Below, one piece after another: positions 18,135-26,780 of a DNA stretch of 64,000 nucleotides. Below the pieces are notes generated by a model, which saw only the letters and a list, made by a program, of their open reading frames with translations, was not told the DNA's origin and searched no databases. Each line of letters opens with the position of its first letter. Position 1 is the first letter of the stretch. The stretch comes from Streptomyces monomycini (GTDB lineage Bacteria > Actinomycetota > Actinomycetes > Streptomycetales > Streptomycetaceae). Where the stretch lies: assembly GCF_022271435.1 (NCBI RefSeq), contig NZ_JAFIQY010000007.1, positions 186,001-250,000 on the forward strand, read 5' to 3'. The position numbers and the translations under genes were made by a program.

Positions 18135-19662
18135 GGGTGGCCCGCCTCCCACCGGGCGACTGCGCGGCCGCCTGCCGGGTGCCGAATTCGAGGTGCTCGT
18201 CGGCCACCGGGCCGCGGAGGGCCTTGGCGTCCTCGGGGTAGGACATCGCCATCCGCCAGGGCTTTTCGAGGCCCTGCTTGGGCATGTGCTTCTCGGCGCG
18301 CTTGGCGTACCCGGCCTGAAGATCCATGACGGGCCTGCGTTCCGCCCCCGCCGGTGCGACCGGAACCACCGTGTCGTATCCGCGGGCGTCCATGTGCCTG
18401 ACCAGGTCGATGAAGTAGCGGCACATCAGGCTCACCTTGAGCGTCCAGGACGAGGTGGTGTAACCGATCGCCATCGCCCAGTTCGGGATCCCGCTCAGCA
18501 GCATCCCGCGGTAACAGAGGGCGTCTGCGATGTCGACCTGACGCCCGTCGACCACGATGGGCATGCCGCCGAAGAGCTGCAGGTTCAGCCCCGTCGCGGT
18601 GACGATGACGTCGGCCTCCAGTTCCTCGCCCGACGCCAGGACGATTCCGCGCCTGCTGAACCTCGCCACGGTGTCCGTGACGACGGAGGCCCTGCCCTCC
18701 TTGATCGCGTCGAAGAAGTCACCGTCCGGTGCCAGGCACAGCCGCTGGTCCCACGGGTCGTACGGCGGGTTGAAGTGCTTGTCGACGTCGAATCCCTTGG
18801 GCAGGCGCTTGATGTTCTCGCGCCGGATCAGCGCCCGCCCGGCCTTGGGGAAGGTCCGCAGCCCCTTGACGACGGCCCGGTCGGCCCAGATGTTCTTGAA
18901 CCGCGTCACGGCGTACCCGCGCTCTGGTCCGAGCACCTTCGTGAGTGCCAGGGCGACCCTGTCGACACGGGGGAGCGCCATGACGTAGGTGGGGGTGCGC
19001 TGCAGCATCGTCACGTGGCGGGCGGCGCCTTCCCCGGTGGCCATGGCCGGCACCAGCGTGATCGCGGTCGCGCCGCTGCCGATGATGACGACCTTCTTCC
19101 CGCTGTAGTCGAGACCCTCGGGCCAGCGCTGCGGGTGAACGATCCGGCCCTCGAAGTCGTCCCGCCCGGGGAACTCCGGGGAGAACCCCTCGTCGTACCG
19201 GTAGTAGCCGGTGGCGGCGAAGACCCACCCCGCGCGGAACGTCTTGGTCCGGGTCGCGCCCGTGGCGGGGTCCGACGTCTGGACGGTGAGGGTCCACCTC
19301 GATTCCGACGAGGACCATTCCGAGCGGATGACCCGGTGGCGGAGCCTGAGGACGCGCCCCAGGCCGTTCTCCCCGACTGCTTCCTGGAGGTACTCCTTGA
19401 TGAGGGGAGCGTCGGCTATCGCGGCTTCGTGGCGCCACGGTTTGAACGCGTAACCGAACGTGTGGAGGTCGGAGTCCGAGCGGATGCCGGGATAGCGGAA
19501 CAGATCCCAAGTGCCCCCGATGTCGTCGCGTGCTTCCAGCACGACGAGCGACTTGTCGGGGAGCTCCCGGCTGACATAGGTGGCCGCGCCGATCCCGGAG
19601 ATCCCTGCTCCGATGATCACCACGTCGAACTCCTCGACGGCGTCCAACACCTCAGCTGTCAT
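18127..19662 (-). CDS. Baeyer-Villiger-type flavin monooxygenase
   Basis: A 511-aa FAD/NADPH monooxygenase. It has an N-terminal FAD motif (VIIGAGISGIGAATY), the type I BVMO fingerprint FEGRIVHPQRWP, and a second Rossmann motif (VVIIGSGATAITLVPA) for NADPH. Proteins like this insert oxygen next to a ketone to give an ester or lactone. The start at 19662 is chosen because upstream sequence is the promoter region shared with 8527-8672. It is the first gene of the minus-strand operon and overlaps the hydrolase that could cleave its product. A simple N- or S-oxygenating flavin monooxygenase is the alternative. Confidence 0.9.
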   Translation of the reverse strand: MTAEVLDAVEEFDVVIIGAGISGIGAATYVSRELPDKSLVVLEARDDIGGTWDLFRYPGIRSDSDLHTFGYAFKPWRHEAAIADAPLIKEYLQEAVGENGLGRVLRLRHRVIRSEWSSSESRWTLTVQTSDPATGATRTKTFRAGWVFAATGYYRYDEGFSPEFPGRDDFEGRIVHPQRWPEGLDYSGKKVVIIGSGATAITLVPAMATGEGAARHVTMLQRTPTYVMALPRVDRVALALTKVLGPERGYAVTRFKNIWADRAVVKGLRTFPKAGRALIRRENIKRLPKGFDVDKHFNPPYDPWDQRLCLAPDGDFFDAIKEGRASVVTDTVARFSRRGIVLASGEELEADVIVTATGLNLQLFGGMPIVVDGRQVDIADALCYRGMLLSGIPNWAMAIGYTTSSWTLKVSLMCRYFIDLVRHMDARGYDTVVPVAPAGAERRPVMDLQAGYAKRAEKHMPKQGLEKPWRMAMSYPEDAKALRGPVADEHLEFGTRQAAAQSPGGRRATHA

Positions 19663-19810
19663 GGCGTTTCCGTTCCCTCGCTGTTCCTGTGGCGGTCGCT
19701 TCACTGTCGCCAGTCGCGACCGCGGTGAGAACGACAGTGAGCACCTGCTTCGCCCGGACCCGGTGCACGATGCACAGGCCGATTGCGCCGCTGCGCCCAT
19801 ACGGTGGTCG
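19663..19810 (-). promoter_or_regulatory. Operon promoter region with GTGCA-N3-TGCAC palindrome
   Basis: The palindrome GTGCACGATGCAC at 19763-19775 is centred about 107 bp upstream of the monooxygenase start. Surrounding sequence is nearly repeated at 8527-8672, and the core recurs at 1600-1612. No sharp -35/-10 pair is visible, consistent with activator-dependent initiation. Confidence 0.6.
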
Positions 19811-19879
19811 ACAGCCGAGCGCGACCTCGGCCGAGGCCGCGCTCGGCTCTTCGAGGAGCAGGGCGTCAGCGCAGCGGCC

Positions 19880-20470
19880 GGCCTCGCCGCAGCCGTTGCG
19901 GTGACAACGTCGGTGTGTCGCAGGCGCTCTGATCGCCAGTCAGTTCGCGTGCGTACTCGTGCGTACTGTCGAGGGCGTTCCGGCCTTTCACAACGTCGTA
20001 ACGCGCTACCGGTTCGCACTCGCCCGGACCGGTGAGCTTCCGGCGTCGCTGGGCGTGTCGTTCCGGCACCGCGCGCCGTCAGCGTCCTCGGTTGTCGTCT
20101 CAGCGGTCGCGTGCGTCACCACGCTTTTCGTCGCCGCGCTCAACCTCGATCCGATCGGGGACCTCTACGCCTGGTTCTCCGGCGCCGCTGCCCTCGGCAT
20201 TGTTTTGCTGCTGGTGACCACCAGGCTCGCGGTGATCGGCTTCTTCCGGCGTGCCGATGAGCAGCAGTCGGTGTGGCGTACGGTCGTGGCCTTCCTCGGC
20301 CTGGCCTGTGGTCTGCTTGCTGGGCGCCAACCCCCCGCTTCTCATCGGTACATTGGGGGCGCCTGGGTGATCGGCGGGTTCGTCGCCCTCTCGGCCGTGG
20401 CCGGCGCAGTGCAGGCCCTCCGTCCTGCGGACGCGCGGACCGGCCGTCTACGAGCGGCTCCAGGACGGTC
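19880..20470 (+). pseudogene. APC-family amino acid permease, C-terminal remnant
   Basis: Text typical of the last third of APC permeases survives in shifting frames: AFHNVVTRYRFALARTGELP, FRHRAPSASS, LNLDPIGDLYAWFSGAAALG, TTRLAVIGFFRR, WVIGGFVALSAVAGAVQAL, then PAVYERLQDG in another frame. The N-terminal two thirds are missing. An amine or amino-acid importer would have suited the nearby amine oxidases. Confidence 0.75.
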
Positions 20471-21068
20471 CTCGCGTGACGCGCGGCAGGGGAGGCGACA
20501 GGACCCACAGGACCTCGCTCACCGTCGTACCCGGATTGTCGAACCGGTGGAGCGTCTGACCGGAGAACGAGGTGGACACGCCGGCTGACAGCATCCGGGT
20601 CTCGCCGCCGACGACCAGACGGGTCGAGCCGCTCAGCCCCATCGCGAAGATCGTGGTGATGTCGAGCCGATAGGAGCCACCGGTGCCTCCGCCGGGTTCG
20701 ATCACGGAACGGAAGACCTGGAACGCCGTGGTGCCGGCGGGCGTGAGCAGGTACTCGGCCACGCCTTCACCGCCCATGTCGATCCGGCTTCCACCCTCCA
20801 CGACCTGCTCGTCGGGGTACGCGAACAGCTCGCCGACCCCGATTTGCAGTACATCGCAGACGCGCAGCAACGTCGGGACGGACACGCTGGTGAGCCCACG
20901 CTCCAACTGACTCAAAAAGCCCTTGGTGACCTCTGCCTGGTGCGCGACCTCCGTCAACGACAACCCGCGGCGGAGCCTGATCTTCCTCAGCTGCGCGCCG
21001 GCGGACGCTTCGAGGGCCGCGGAGCCCTTGGCCGCTCCGCCTGCTCTCTTGCCGTCATCGATGGACAT
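20448..21068 (-). CDS. XRE-family regulator with C-terminal cupin domain
   Basis: A 206-aa regulator. An XRE helix-turn-helix covers about residues 25-80 (RKIRLRRGLSLTEVAHQAEV, TKGFLSQLERG). A cupin_2 sensor follows (about 110-200; SAGVSTSFSGQTLHRFDNPG). Regulators of this build often control amine, polyamine or amino-acid catabolism in actinomycetes and bind a small ligand in the cupin. The 3' end overlaps the permease remnant. The perfect palindrome at 21253-21269 in the divergent intergenic region is its best candidate operator. Confidence 0.9.
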   Translation of the reverse strand: MSIDDGKRAGGAAKGSAALEASAGAQLRKIRLRRGLSLTEVAHQAEVTKGFLSQLERGLTSVSVPTLLRVCDVLQIGVGELFAYPDEQVVEGGSRIDMGGEGVAEYLLTPAGTTAFQVFRSVIEPGGGTGGSYRLDITTIFAMGLSGSTRLVVGGETRMLSAGVSTSFSGQTLHRFDNPGTTVSEVLWVLSPPLPRVTRGPSWSRS

Positions 21069-21252
21069 TGTGTGCTCACCGCCCGTCCCGCGGTCGAGGT
21101 CGTGTGCCCGTCGGGTGGCAGGCCGACCTGGACGAGCCCCCTCCGTGACACGAGGCTAAGGCACACGCGTCATGGGTAGTTGGTGTGCCCTCCGGAGGGC
21201 GCCGGTGCCGAACCCCTTGCGGTGCCACCGACGGCGTGATAAATCTGCCGAC

Positions 21253-21269
21253 GTTTAGTGACACTAAAC
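21253..21269. promoter_or_regulatory. 17-bp perfect palindrome, candidate XRE-cupin operator
   Basis: GTTTAGTGACACTAAAC is a perfect inverted repeat about a central A, in the 225-bp space between the regulator gene and the decayed alcohol dehydrogenase it may once have controlled. Confidence 0.65.
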
Positions 21270-21293
21270 ACCTCCCGAACTCTTGGAGGCCCA

Positions 21294-22134
21294 TGCGCGC
21301 GGTTGTTCTCCATGACCCGGCCGCGCCCGTCGAGGTGGTGGATGTCGACCTCGCTGATCCGCAGACAGGCGAAGGCGGCGTTCACATCACCGCGGCGGGC
21401 GTGTGTCACTCGGCGCTTCGTCTCGTCCGGGGGCTGGGAGGGGCCGACGCCCTGTGTCCCCGGCCGCGAGGGATCCGGCGTCGTGACCGCCGTGGGGCCA
21501 GACGTCCCCGGCCTTACCGGGGGCGATCCTGTCGTGCTGCCCTGGAAGCCGTACTGCGTGACGTGTCCGGCATTCTCCGCCGGCCGCGAGACCTGGTGCC
21601 ACGCCCTCGCCACCACCGTCAACACCTCCGGCGGACTGCCCGACGGCACCAGCTGGCTGTCGCTGCACGGTGCGCCGCTGCACCACGACGTGGGCGTCTG
21701 CGCGTGGGCCGAAGAGGCAGTGATCCCGGCCGGTGGCGCCATCAAGGCGCGCAAGGACACGCCTCTCGGCGTCGGTCTCGGCAAGCCGCAGCGGATCGAA
21801 CCTCCGCCAAGGCGCCGGCCAGCGGGAGACTCACGATCACCGCAGCGCCTCCGCGAGCGAGCGAACAGGTCGCGGCCTCAGCCGTCGTCGTGTGCCCGAT
21901 GGCGTCGAAGACGTCATCTCGCCCCACCGGGAATGAGTTCACGAGCGGAACCTCGGTTCGAACTGCGACAGCATCCGTCCGCGGATCGGCATTCCCCCGC
22001 TCGTCGGCCAGTTCATGGACGGCGAACTCCTGCTCACGCCGATGATCTCCGTCGCCGCCCGCTCGAAGAGGCCGCACAGGCGTTGGAGGTCCTCGCCGCC
22101 GGACGGCAGTCGCGTCAACTGCCGTCTCCCTGAG
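21294..22134 (+). pseudogene. Zn-alcohol dehydrogenase with frameshift and internal inverted segment
   Basis: Begins MRAVVLHDPAAPVEVVDVDL after a GGAGG site and reads to GVCHSALRLVRG. It then shifts frame to GREGSGVVTAVGPDVPGLTG, CVTCPAFSAGRETWC and AVIPAGGAIKARKDTPL. The expected middle part is not on this strand. Instead, the minus strand at about 21795-21935 reads DDVFDAIGHTTTAEAAT, CSLARGGAAVIVSLPLAGAL, which is typical MDR text. The plus strand then resumes with SNCDSIRPRIGIPPLVGQFM and LEVLAAGRQSRQLPSP to the stop. The gene is broken by deletion, frameshift and a small inversion. Confidence 0.8.
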
Positions 22135-22186
22135 CGCGCGGCACCCCGCCCACCTCCGACACCCCTCACGCACGAAGAAGGAACCA

Positions 22187-22285
22187 TGACACCCATCGTC
22201 CGTCAGCAACGTCATCGACGGTGGATCCCGGCCCGTGTCGGGCGGAGCGACGCTGCCGCCCGTGAATTCCGCGACCACTTCCTTT
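22187..22285 (+). pseudogene. Possible aldehyde dehydrogenase N-terminal remnant
   Basis: After a GAAGGAA site an ATG starts MTPIV; one frame over, the text SVSNVIDGGSRPVSGGATLP then PVNSATT resembles ALDH N-termini (VIDGxxxPASGGATxPVVNPAT). Nothing of the catalytic domain follows. Weak but consistent with the decayed surroundings. Confidence 0.4.
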
Positions 22286-22349
22286 CATCTGGCTGTGACA
22301 CGGCATGTCGGGAGCGTCGGCTCCTTGCGATCAGGAGGACACTGTAGAA

Positions 22350-23585
22350 ATGGAAGAGCTGTGGCCCAGGCCCTCCCGCGAGGTTGCTGATGCGATCAGG
22401 TCACTGTGCCAGCGCCAACTGACGGAAACGGACGCCCTGGTCGACGCCTTCGTAAGGCCCTCTCTCGTCGCCCAGAACGATCCTGCCCTCCTCGCGGACG
22501 CATCGCTGGTCGAAGAGGATCGTGAGCTCAACCGCTCCGACCTCGTCCAATGGTTGACTGCGAACGTCCAGCAACCGGGGCGGCGGGTGGAGCCTTACGT
22601 CGGCCCGAGGACCACGGCATACATCAACGATCTCGTCTCCCGAGGCATCGCGCCCGACTTCGCCGTTGCCTGGCGCGTGGCGCTGGGTATCGGCTGGCGG
22701 CGATGGCTGGAGGCATGCGTAACGGGCTGCGCCGACCCCGACCTTCTCGTGGAGGTCCTGGACGTGACGGCGAAGTCGCTGGTGCAGTACGCCCTTGACT
22801 CGGTCGCGGCTCTGCGTCAAGCCGGCTTGGCCGCGGCGATGGGCAGTACGGATGCCGAGGGGATCGCACTGATCCAGCTGATTGCCAGCGGGGCACCGAT
22901 GGCGGAGGACCTCGCCGAAGAACGCCTGCGCTACCGGATGACGTGGTGGCACGTGGGACTCGTGTTGTGGATCGACGGTCCTCAGCAGGCCGATGCCCTG
23001 GACGAGGCCATCTCCGCCGTGCGCTCCGCCGCCGGCGGCCGGAGCGCCCTGGTGGCGCGTGCCAGCGCCACGTCACGGTGGATCTGGCTCTCGGGGGAGT
23101 CCGTCTCGGACCTCCACCATGTGCGGAAGGCCCTCGCGACGACCGACGAGATCCGTGCGGCGGTGGGGAGGCCGGGACGCGGACTCGAAGGGTTCCGCTC
23201 CAGCCACCAGGACGCCCTCGCGGCGCAGGCGCTGGTCATCCGGCTCGGATCCGACCGGCGATACACGGCCTACGCCGACGTCGAGCTGATCGACGCGCTC
23301 ACGAAGGACCGTGCCGGCGCACGCCGGTTCGTCATCAACACCCTCGGGCCGTTGGCCGAAGCCGACACAGCACTACGGCAGGCCCTCCTCACCTACGTGC
23401 AGTGCGGCTTCAATACCACCCGAGCGGCCGCCAACCTCTACGCACACCGCAACACCGTCGAACGGCGGGTCTCGCGGGCCAACGAACTCTCGGCCGTCAA
23501 GGTGGAGGACAATCCGGCCCATATGGCGGCGGCACTTCTGGTGCTGGACATCGCGCCTGACATCGTGGCGACCGATACGAGCTGA
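22350..23585 (+). CDS. PucR/CdaR-family transcriptional regulator
   Basis: A 411-aa regulator. The N-terminal part is a helical RsbRD-like domain (about 1-165), a GGDEF-like middle follows, and the C-terminus has a PucR-type helix-turn-helix (about 355-400; FNTTRAAANLYAHRNTVERR). The start at 22350 has AGGAGGA 10 bases upstream; an earlier ATG at 22305 has no such site. Members activate or repress adjacent catabolic genes. It is a candidate partner for the GTGCA-N3-TGCAC palindromes, by proximity only. Confidence 0.88.
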   Translation: MEELWPRPSREVADAIRSLCQRQLTETDALVDAFVRPSLVAQNDPALLADASLVEEDRELNRSDLVQWLTANVQQPGRRVEPYVGPRTTAYINDLVSRGIAPDFAVAWRVALGIGWRRWLEACVTGCADPDLLVEVLDVTAKSLVQYALDSVAALRQAGLAAAMGSTDAEGIALIQLIASGAPMAEDLAEERLRYRMTWWHVGLVLWIDGPQQADALDEAISAVRSAAGGRSALVARASATSRWIWLSGESVSDLHHVRKALATTDEIRAAVGRPGRGLEGFRSSHQDALAAQALVIRLGSDRRYTAYADVELIDALTKDRAGARRFVINTLGPLAEADTALRQALLTYVQCGFNTTRAAANLYAHRNTVERRVSRANELSAVKVEDNPAHMAAALLVLDIAPDIVATDTS

Positions 23586-23967
23586 GCTCTGGACCGCAGG
23601 ACGTGGTGGCGCCAACGCGGGACATTCGCGGAAGCGGCACCCGTCAAGATGGATCATGACCGGGACCTCCTGGGTGTTCGGTGGGGACTGGCGGACCTGA
23701 TACGTCGGCTCGTCGTGGCGGGTGCCAGTGATGCGGACGGCGACGTTGCCGCGCTTGGGGGTGGTGTCGACGATGCGGTGGGCTGTGTGCGCATCCGATG
23801 ACCTGACCTGACCTGCCGGTAGGGGCCTTGGAAGGCCCCTACGCGACGTCCCGGTGGTAGTTGGTGTCCCACCGCCAGCAGGCCCTCACCGCGGCACCGA
23901 GGCAGATGGCTCCGAACAGGACGGGGACTGAGCTTGGGTTCACGCTTGCTACTGAGCGCGTACGGTT
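23586..23967. other. Intergenic region
   Basis: No supportable gene. It contains the hairpin at 23819-23842; short minus-strand frames (for example near 23640-23800) have no recognisable motif. Confidence 0.5.
23819..23842. terminator. Hairpin between convergent genes
   Basis: GTAGGGGCCTT and AAGGCCCCTAC pair as an 11-bp perfect stem with a 2-base loop, between the plus-strand pucR-like gene and the minus-strand membrane protein gene. Confidence 0.7.
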
Positions 23968-24432
23968 TCACGGTCCGGGCTGGTCGCCGTGGTCGCCGTG
24001 GTCGCCGACGGTGCGGGGCCAGGTCCAGGCGTACCGCAGGATGAGGGCGAGAAGGATCACTTCCAGTGCGACGCCAAGGCCGTAGAAGTACGTCCAGGAC
24101 TCGCCCACCGCGTTGAATGCCGCGAAGGGGACCTGTACCGAGGCCACGATGATATTGGTGATGCGGTTTGCCCGGGCGGGCAGCGTCATCGACAGCACGA
24201 CCATGAGGATCGGGATCGCCATGAGCGCGAGGAAGACGGTCAACAACGTCTGGCTGATGTCGAACTCCCAGACGACGCCGACCAGGATGCCATCGACGAC
24301 GCCGGGCTTGAAGAAGGCGAGAATGTCCACGTAGGCGTACAGGAACATGAAGCTTGTCCACGCTGCGGCGAGCTTGGCTCTCACCGGGATTCGCTGGTCA
24401 TCCAGTGTGGTGGTGGGTTGACGCGTCCTCAT
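23968..24432 (-). CDS. DUF6326-like small membrane protein
   Basis: A 154-aa protein with about four TM helices, matching from memory the DUF6326 family (RIPVRAKLAAAWTSFMFLYA, FFKPGVVDGILVGVVWEF, AIPILMVVLSMTLPARANR, YAWTWPR). Two ATGs are adjacent; the second (24432) has better spacing to CGGAG. Function unknown. It is divergent from the sensor kinase operon, a frequent arrangement for a target of the two-component system, though that is inference. Confidence 0.8.
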   Translation of the reverse strand: MRTRQPTTTLDDQRIPVRAKLAAAWTSFMFLYAYVDILAFFKPGVVDGILVGVVWEFDISQTLLTVFLALMAIPILMVVLSMTLPARANRITNIIVASVQVPFAAFNAVGESWTYFYGLGVALEVILLALILRYAWTWPRTVGDHGDHGDQPGP

Positions 24433-24594
24433 CATGGGCTCCGTTGTTGTGGTGAGGATCGGTAGGTCCACGATCGCTGAGCCCGGCGGCGGACACCTCG
24501 GCGTCGAGGCCGGACCCGCATCGGCCGTCGGGAGGAGCGGCGTCTCGTTCTTTCGATCGGTCCCCGACGCCTCGGCGGTCCCTAGGCTGGGTGG

Positions 24595-25737
24595 GTGACC
24601 ACCAACGCCCTGAGCTCGCTGTGGGCCGAGCCCCGCGCCACGGACGCTCCCGGACGGGTGTCGCGCGACTGGGTACTGGTCGGGGTGTTGATGGTGACGG
24701 CGCTGGTCGAGGGAGTCCTCCGGGACGACGTCGCCTGGCGGCCGTTCGCGACGATCGTGGCGGTCGGACTTGCACCGGTGCTGCTGTGGCGGCGTACCCA
24801 CCCGTTGGCCTGTGTCGTGGTGGCCTTCGGCACCGCGACGGCGTTGGGACTGGCGAGCCTGCTGGGCGGGGCCCAGAGCGTGGGCCTGAACACGATGATC
24901 TACATCCTGGTGTTCGTCTACGCGCTGGTCCGCTGGGACTCAGGACGCGAGATCGTGATCGGGCTGGCGGTGGTGGCGGTCGCTGCGGTATTCGGCATTG
25001 TGACCGACTACACCGGGCCGACCGAGCTCTTCGGCGGACTCGCCGTGCTGGCGACGGCGACGGCGGGCGGAGCGGCGTTCCGCTACCGCGCCGAGAGCTG
25101 GCGCCGGGCGGTGGACCAGATCCGTAGTCAGGAGCGGGTCGGCCTCGCGCGCGAGCTGCACGACATGGTCGCCCACCACGTCTCGGCGATCGCTGTGCAG
25201 GCGCAGGCGGGCCGGGCGATCGCCGGGCAGCGACCTGAAGCGGCGCTCGAGACGCTGGCGGTCATCGAAGGGGAAGCGTCGCGGACGCTCGCGGAGATGC
25301 GGGCGATGGTCCGGGTGCTGCGCGACAGAGCGCCGGCGGAGTACGCCCCCCAGCCCGGCATTGCCGACCTGGTGTCCCTCGCCCGACGCGCCCCGGCCCC
25401 GGCCGTCGACGTGGAGTTGCCAGACGGCCTGGACGAACTTCCGCCCCAGGTCGACGCGGCGGTCTACCGGCTGGCGCAAGAGGCGCTGACCAACGCCCTG
25501 CGGCACGCCCGCAACGCCTCGCGTGTGATGATCCGGGTCGTAGAGGGCGCGGGGCGGCTTCGATTACGCGTGACCGACGACGGACAGATCGACCCGGCAC
25601 GGTCGGTGAACCACGGCTTCGGGCTGCTGGGGATGACCGAGCGTGTGCAGCTGCTCGGCGGCACGCTGCGTGCCGGGCCGGCGCCCGAGGGCGGGTGGAC
25701 GGTCGACGCCGAACTGCCGACGAAGGTACGCCGATGA
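24595..25737 (+). CDS. Sensor histidine kinase (NarL/DesK type)
   Basis: A 380-aa membrane-bound kinase. Roughly five or six TM helices occupy residues 20-155. A HisKA_3 dimerisation domain follows with the phospho-accepting His in ARELHDMVAHHVSA (about residue 190), then an HATPase_c domain (AQEALTNALRHARNA as N-box, HGFGLLGMTER as G-box). GTG is the start; TAGGCT at 24583-24588 is a plausible -10 that would make the transcript leaderless. The stop overlaps the response regulator start (ATGA). Confidence 0.92.
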   Translation: MTTNALSSLWAEPRATDAPGRVSRDWVLVGVLMVTALVEGVLRDDVAWRPFATIVAVGLAPVLLWRRTHPLACVVVAFGTATALGLASLLGGAQSVGLNTMIYILVFVYALVRWDSGREIVIGLAVVAVAAVFGIVTDYTGPTELFGGLAVLATATAGGAAFRYRAESWRRAVDQIRSQERVGLARELHDMVAHHVSAIAVQAQAGRAIAGQRPEAALETLAVIEGEASRTLAEMRAMVRVLRDRAPAEYAPQPGIADLVSLARRAPAPAVDVELPDGLDELPPQVDAAVYRLAQEALTNALRHARNASRVMIRVVEGAGRLRLRVTDDGQIDPARSVNHGFGLLGMTERVQLLGGTLRAGPAPEGGWTVDAELPTKVRR

Positions 25738-26390
25738 CGGTGCGCGTGCTGGTGGCCGACGACCAGGATCTGGTGCGCACCGGCCTGTCGATGATCCTTG
25801 ACGCGCAGCCCGGCATCGAGGTCGTCGGCCAGGCCGCCGACGGCCGCGCCGCCGTCGAGCTGGAGCATCGGCTCCGCCCCGACGTGTGCCTGGTCGACAT
25901 CCAGATGCCCGGGCTCGACGGCATCGAGGTGACCCAGCGCCTCGCGGGGCGGGGCGTCCCGGACCCGATCGCGGTAGTGGTGATCACGACATTCGACCTC
26001 GACGAGTACGTCCACGGCGCGCTCCGGGCCGGCGCCCGAGGCTTTCTGCTCAAGGACGCCGGGCCGGAGCTGCTCGTCCAGGCCGTCCATGCCGCCGCCG
26101 TCGGCGATGCACTGATCGCGCCGAACATCACCCGGCGGCTGCTGGCCACCTTCGCCGCCAGGGAACCGTCGAGCCGACGGACCCAACCGATCGAGCCGCT
26201 CACCGAACGCGAGGAGGAGGTGCTGACACTGGTCGCCCGCGGCCGCACGAACGCCGAGATCGCCGACGAGCTATTCATCGGCTTGACGACCGCCAAGACC
26301 CACGTCGCCAGCCTGCTGACCAAAATCGGCGCCCGAAACAGGGTCGAGATCGCGATGTGGGCGTACGACACCGGCCGGGTGGAGCACTGA
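25734..26390 (+). CDS. LuxR/NarL-type response regulator
   Basis: A 218-aa regulator. The receiver domain (1-120) has the acidic DDQD pocket, the phospho-acceptor in CLVDIQMPG (Asp about 54) and Lys in LLKDAG. A LuxR helix-turn-helix closes the protein (about 150-210; LTEREEEVLTLVARGRTNAE). It is coupled to the kinase by ATGA overlap, so the two form a cognate pair. Target unknown; the divergent membrane protein gene is the nearest candidate. Confidence 0.93.
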   Translation: MTVRVLVADDQDLVRTGLSMILDAQPGIEVVGQAADGRAAVELEHRLRPDVCLVDIQMPGLDGIEVTQRLAGRGVPDPIAVVVITTFDLDEYVHGALRAGARGFLLKDAGPELLVQAVHAAAVGDALIAPNITRRLLATFAAREPSSRRTQPIEPLTEREEEVLTLVARGRTNAEIADELFIGLTTAKTHVASLLTKIGARNRVEIAMWAYDTGRVEH

Positions 26391-26452
26391 ACCCAACCTG
26401 ACGTGCATGCACGACGACTGGTTCCCGGCCGGGTGGCTGAAGCGCGACGGGC

Positions 26453-26740
26453 TTGCAGTCGTCCCTGGTGCGGGCAGTGAGCTCAGGCGACGAACCTGGA
26501 GTCGACCAGCCAACGGCTGGCCGCCGCAGCGCGGCCGCGCACCTGCTGCCGCACAGCAGGCAGTTCGCCCAGGGACTGAACAGCGACGTCGACGCCATCA
26601 CCGCCGGACTGTCCAGCCCGTGGAGTTCCGGCCAGGGCGAGGGACAGGCCAACCGGGCCGAACTCCTCAAACGTCAGGGCTACGGCCGATCGGGTCTCCC
26701 ACTCCTCCGCCGGCGAATCCTCCTGGCGCAATCAAGGTGA
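26453..26740 (+). mobile_element. ISL3-like transposase C-terminal remnant
   Basis: A decayed frame carries FAQGLNSDVDAITAGLSSPW then SSGQGEGQANRAELLKRQGY and LLRRRILLAQSR, which matches the C-terminal signature of ISL3-type transposases (DAVTAGL..PWSNG.VEG..NR.K..KRQ.YGR). The catalytic N-terminal part and the ends are absent. Confidence 0.65.
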
Positions 26741-26780
26741 CCCGCTGTCACCCCGTCACGGAAATCTTTCAAGATCCCGA

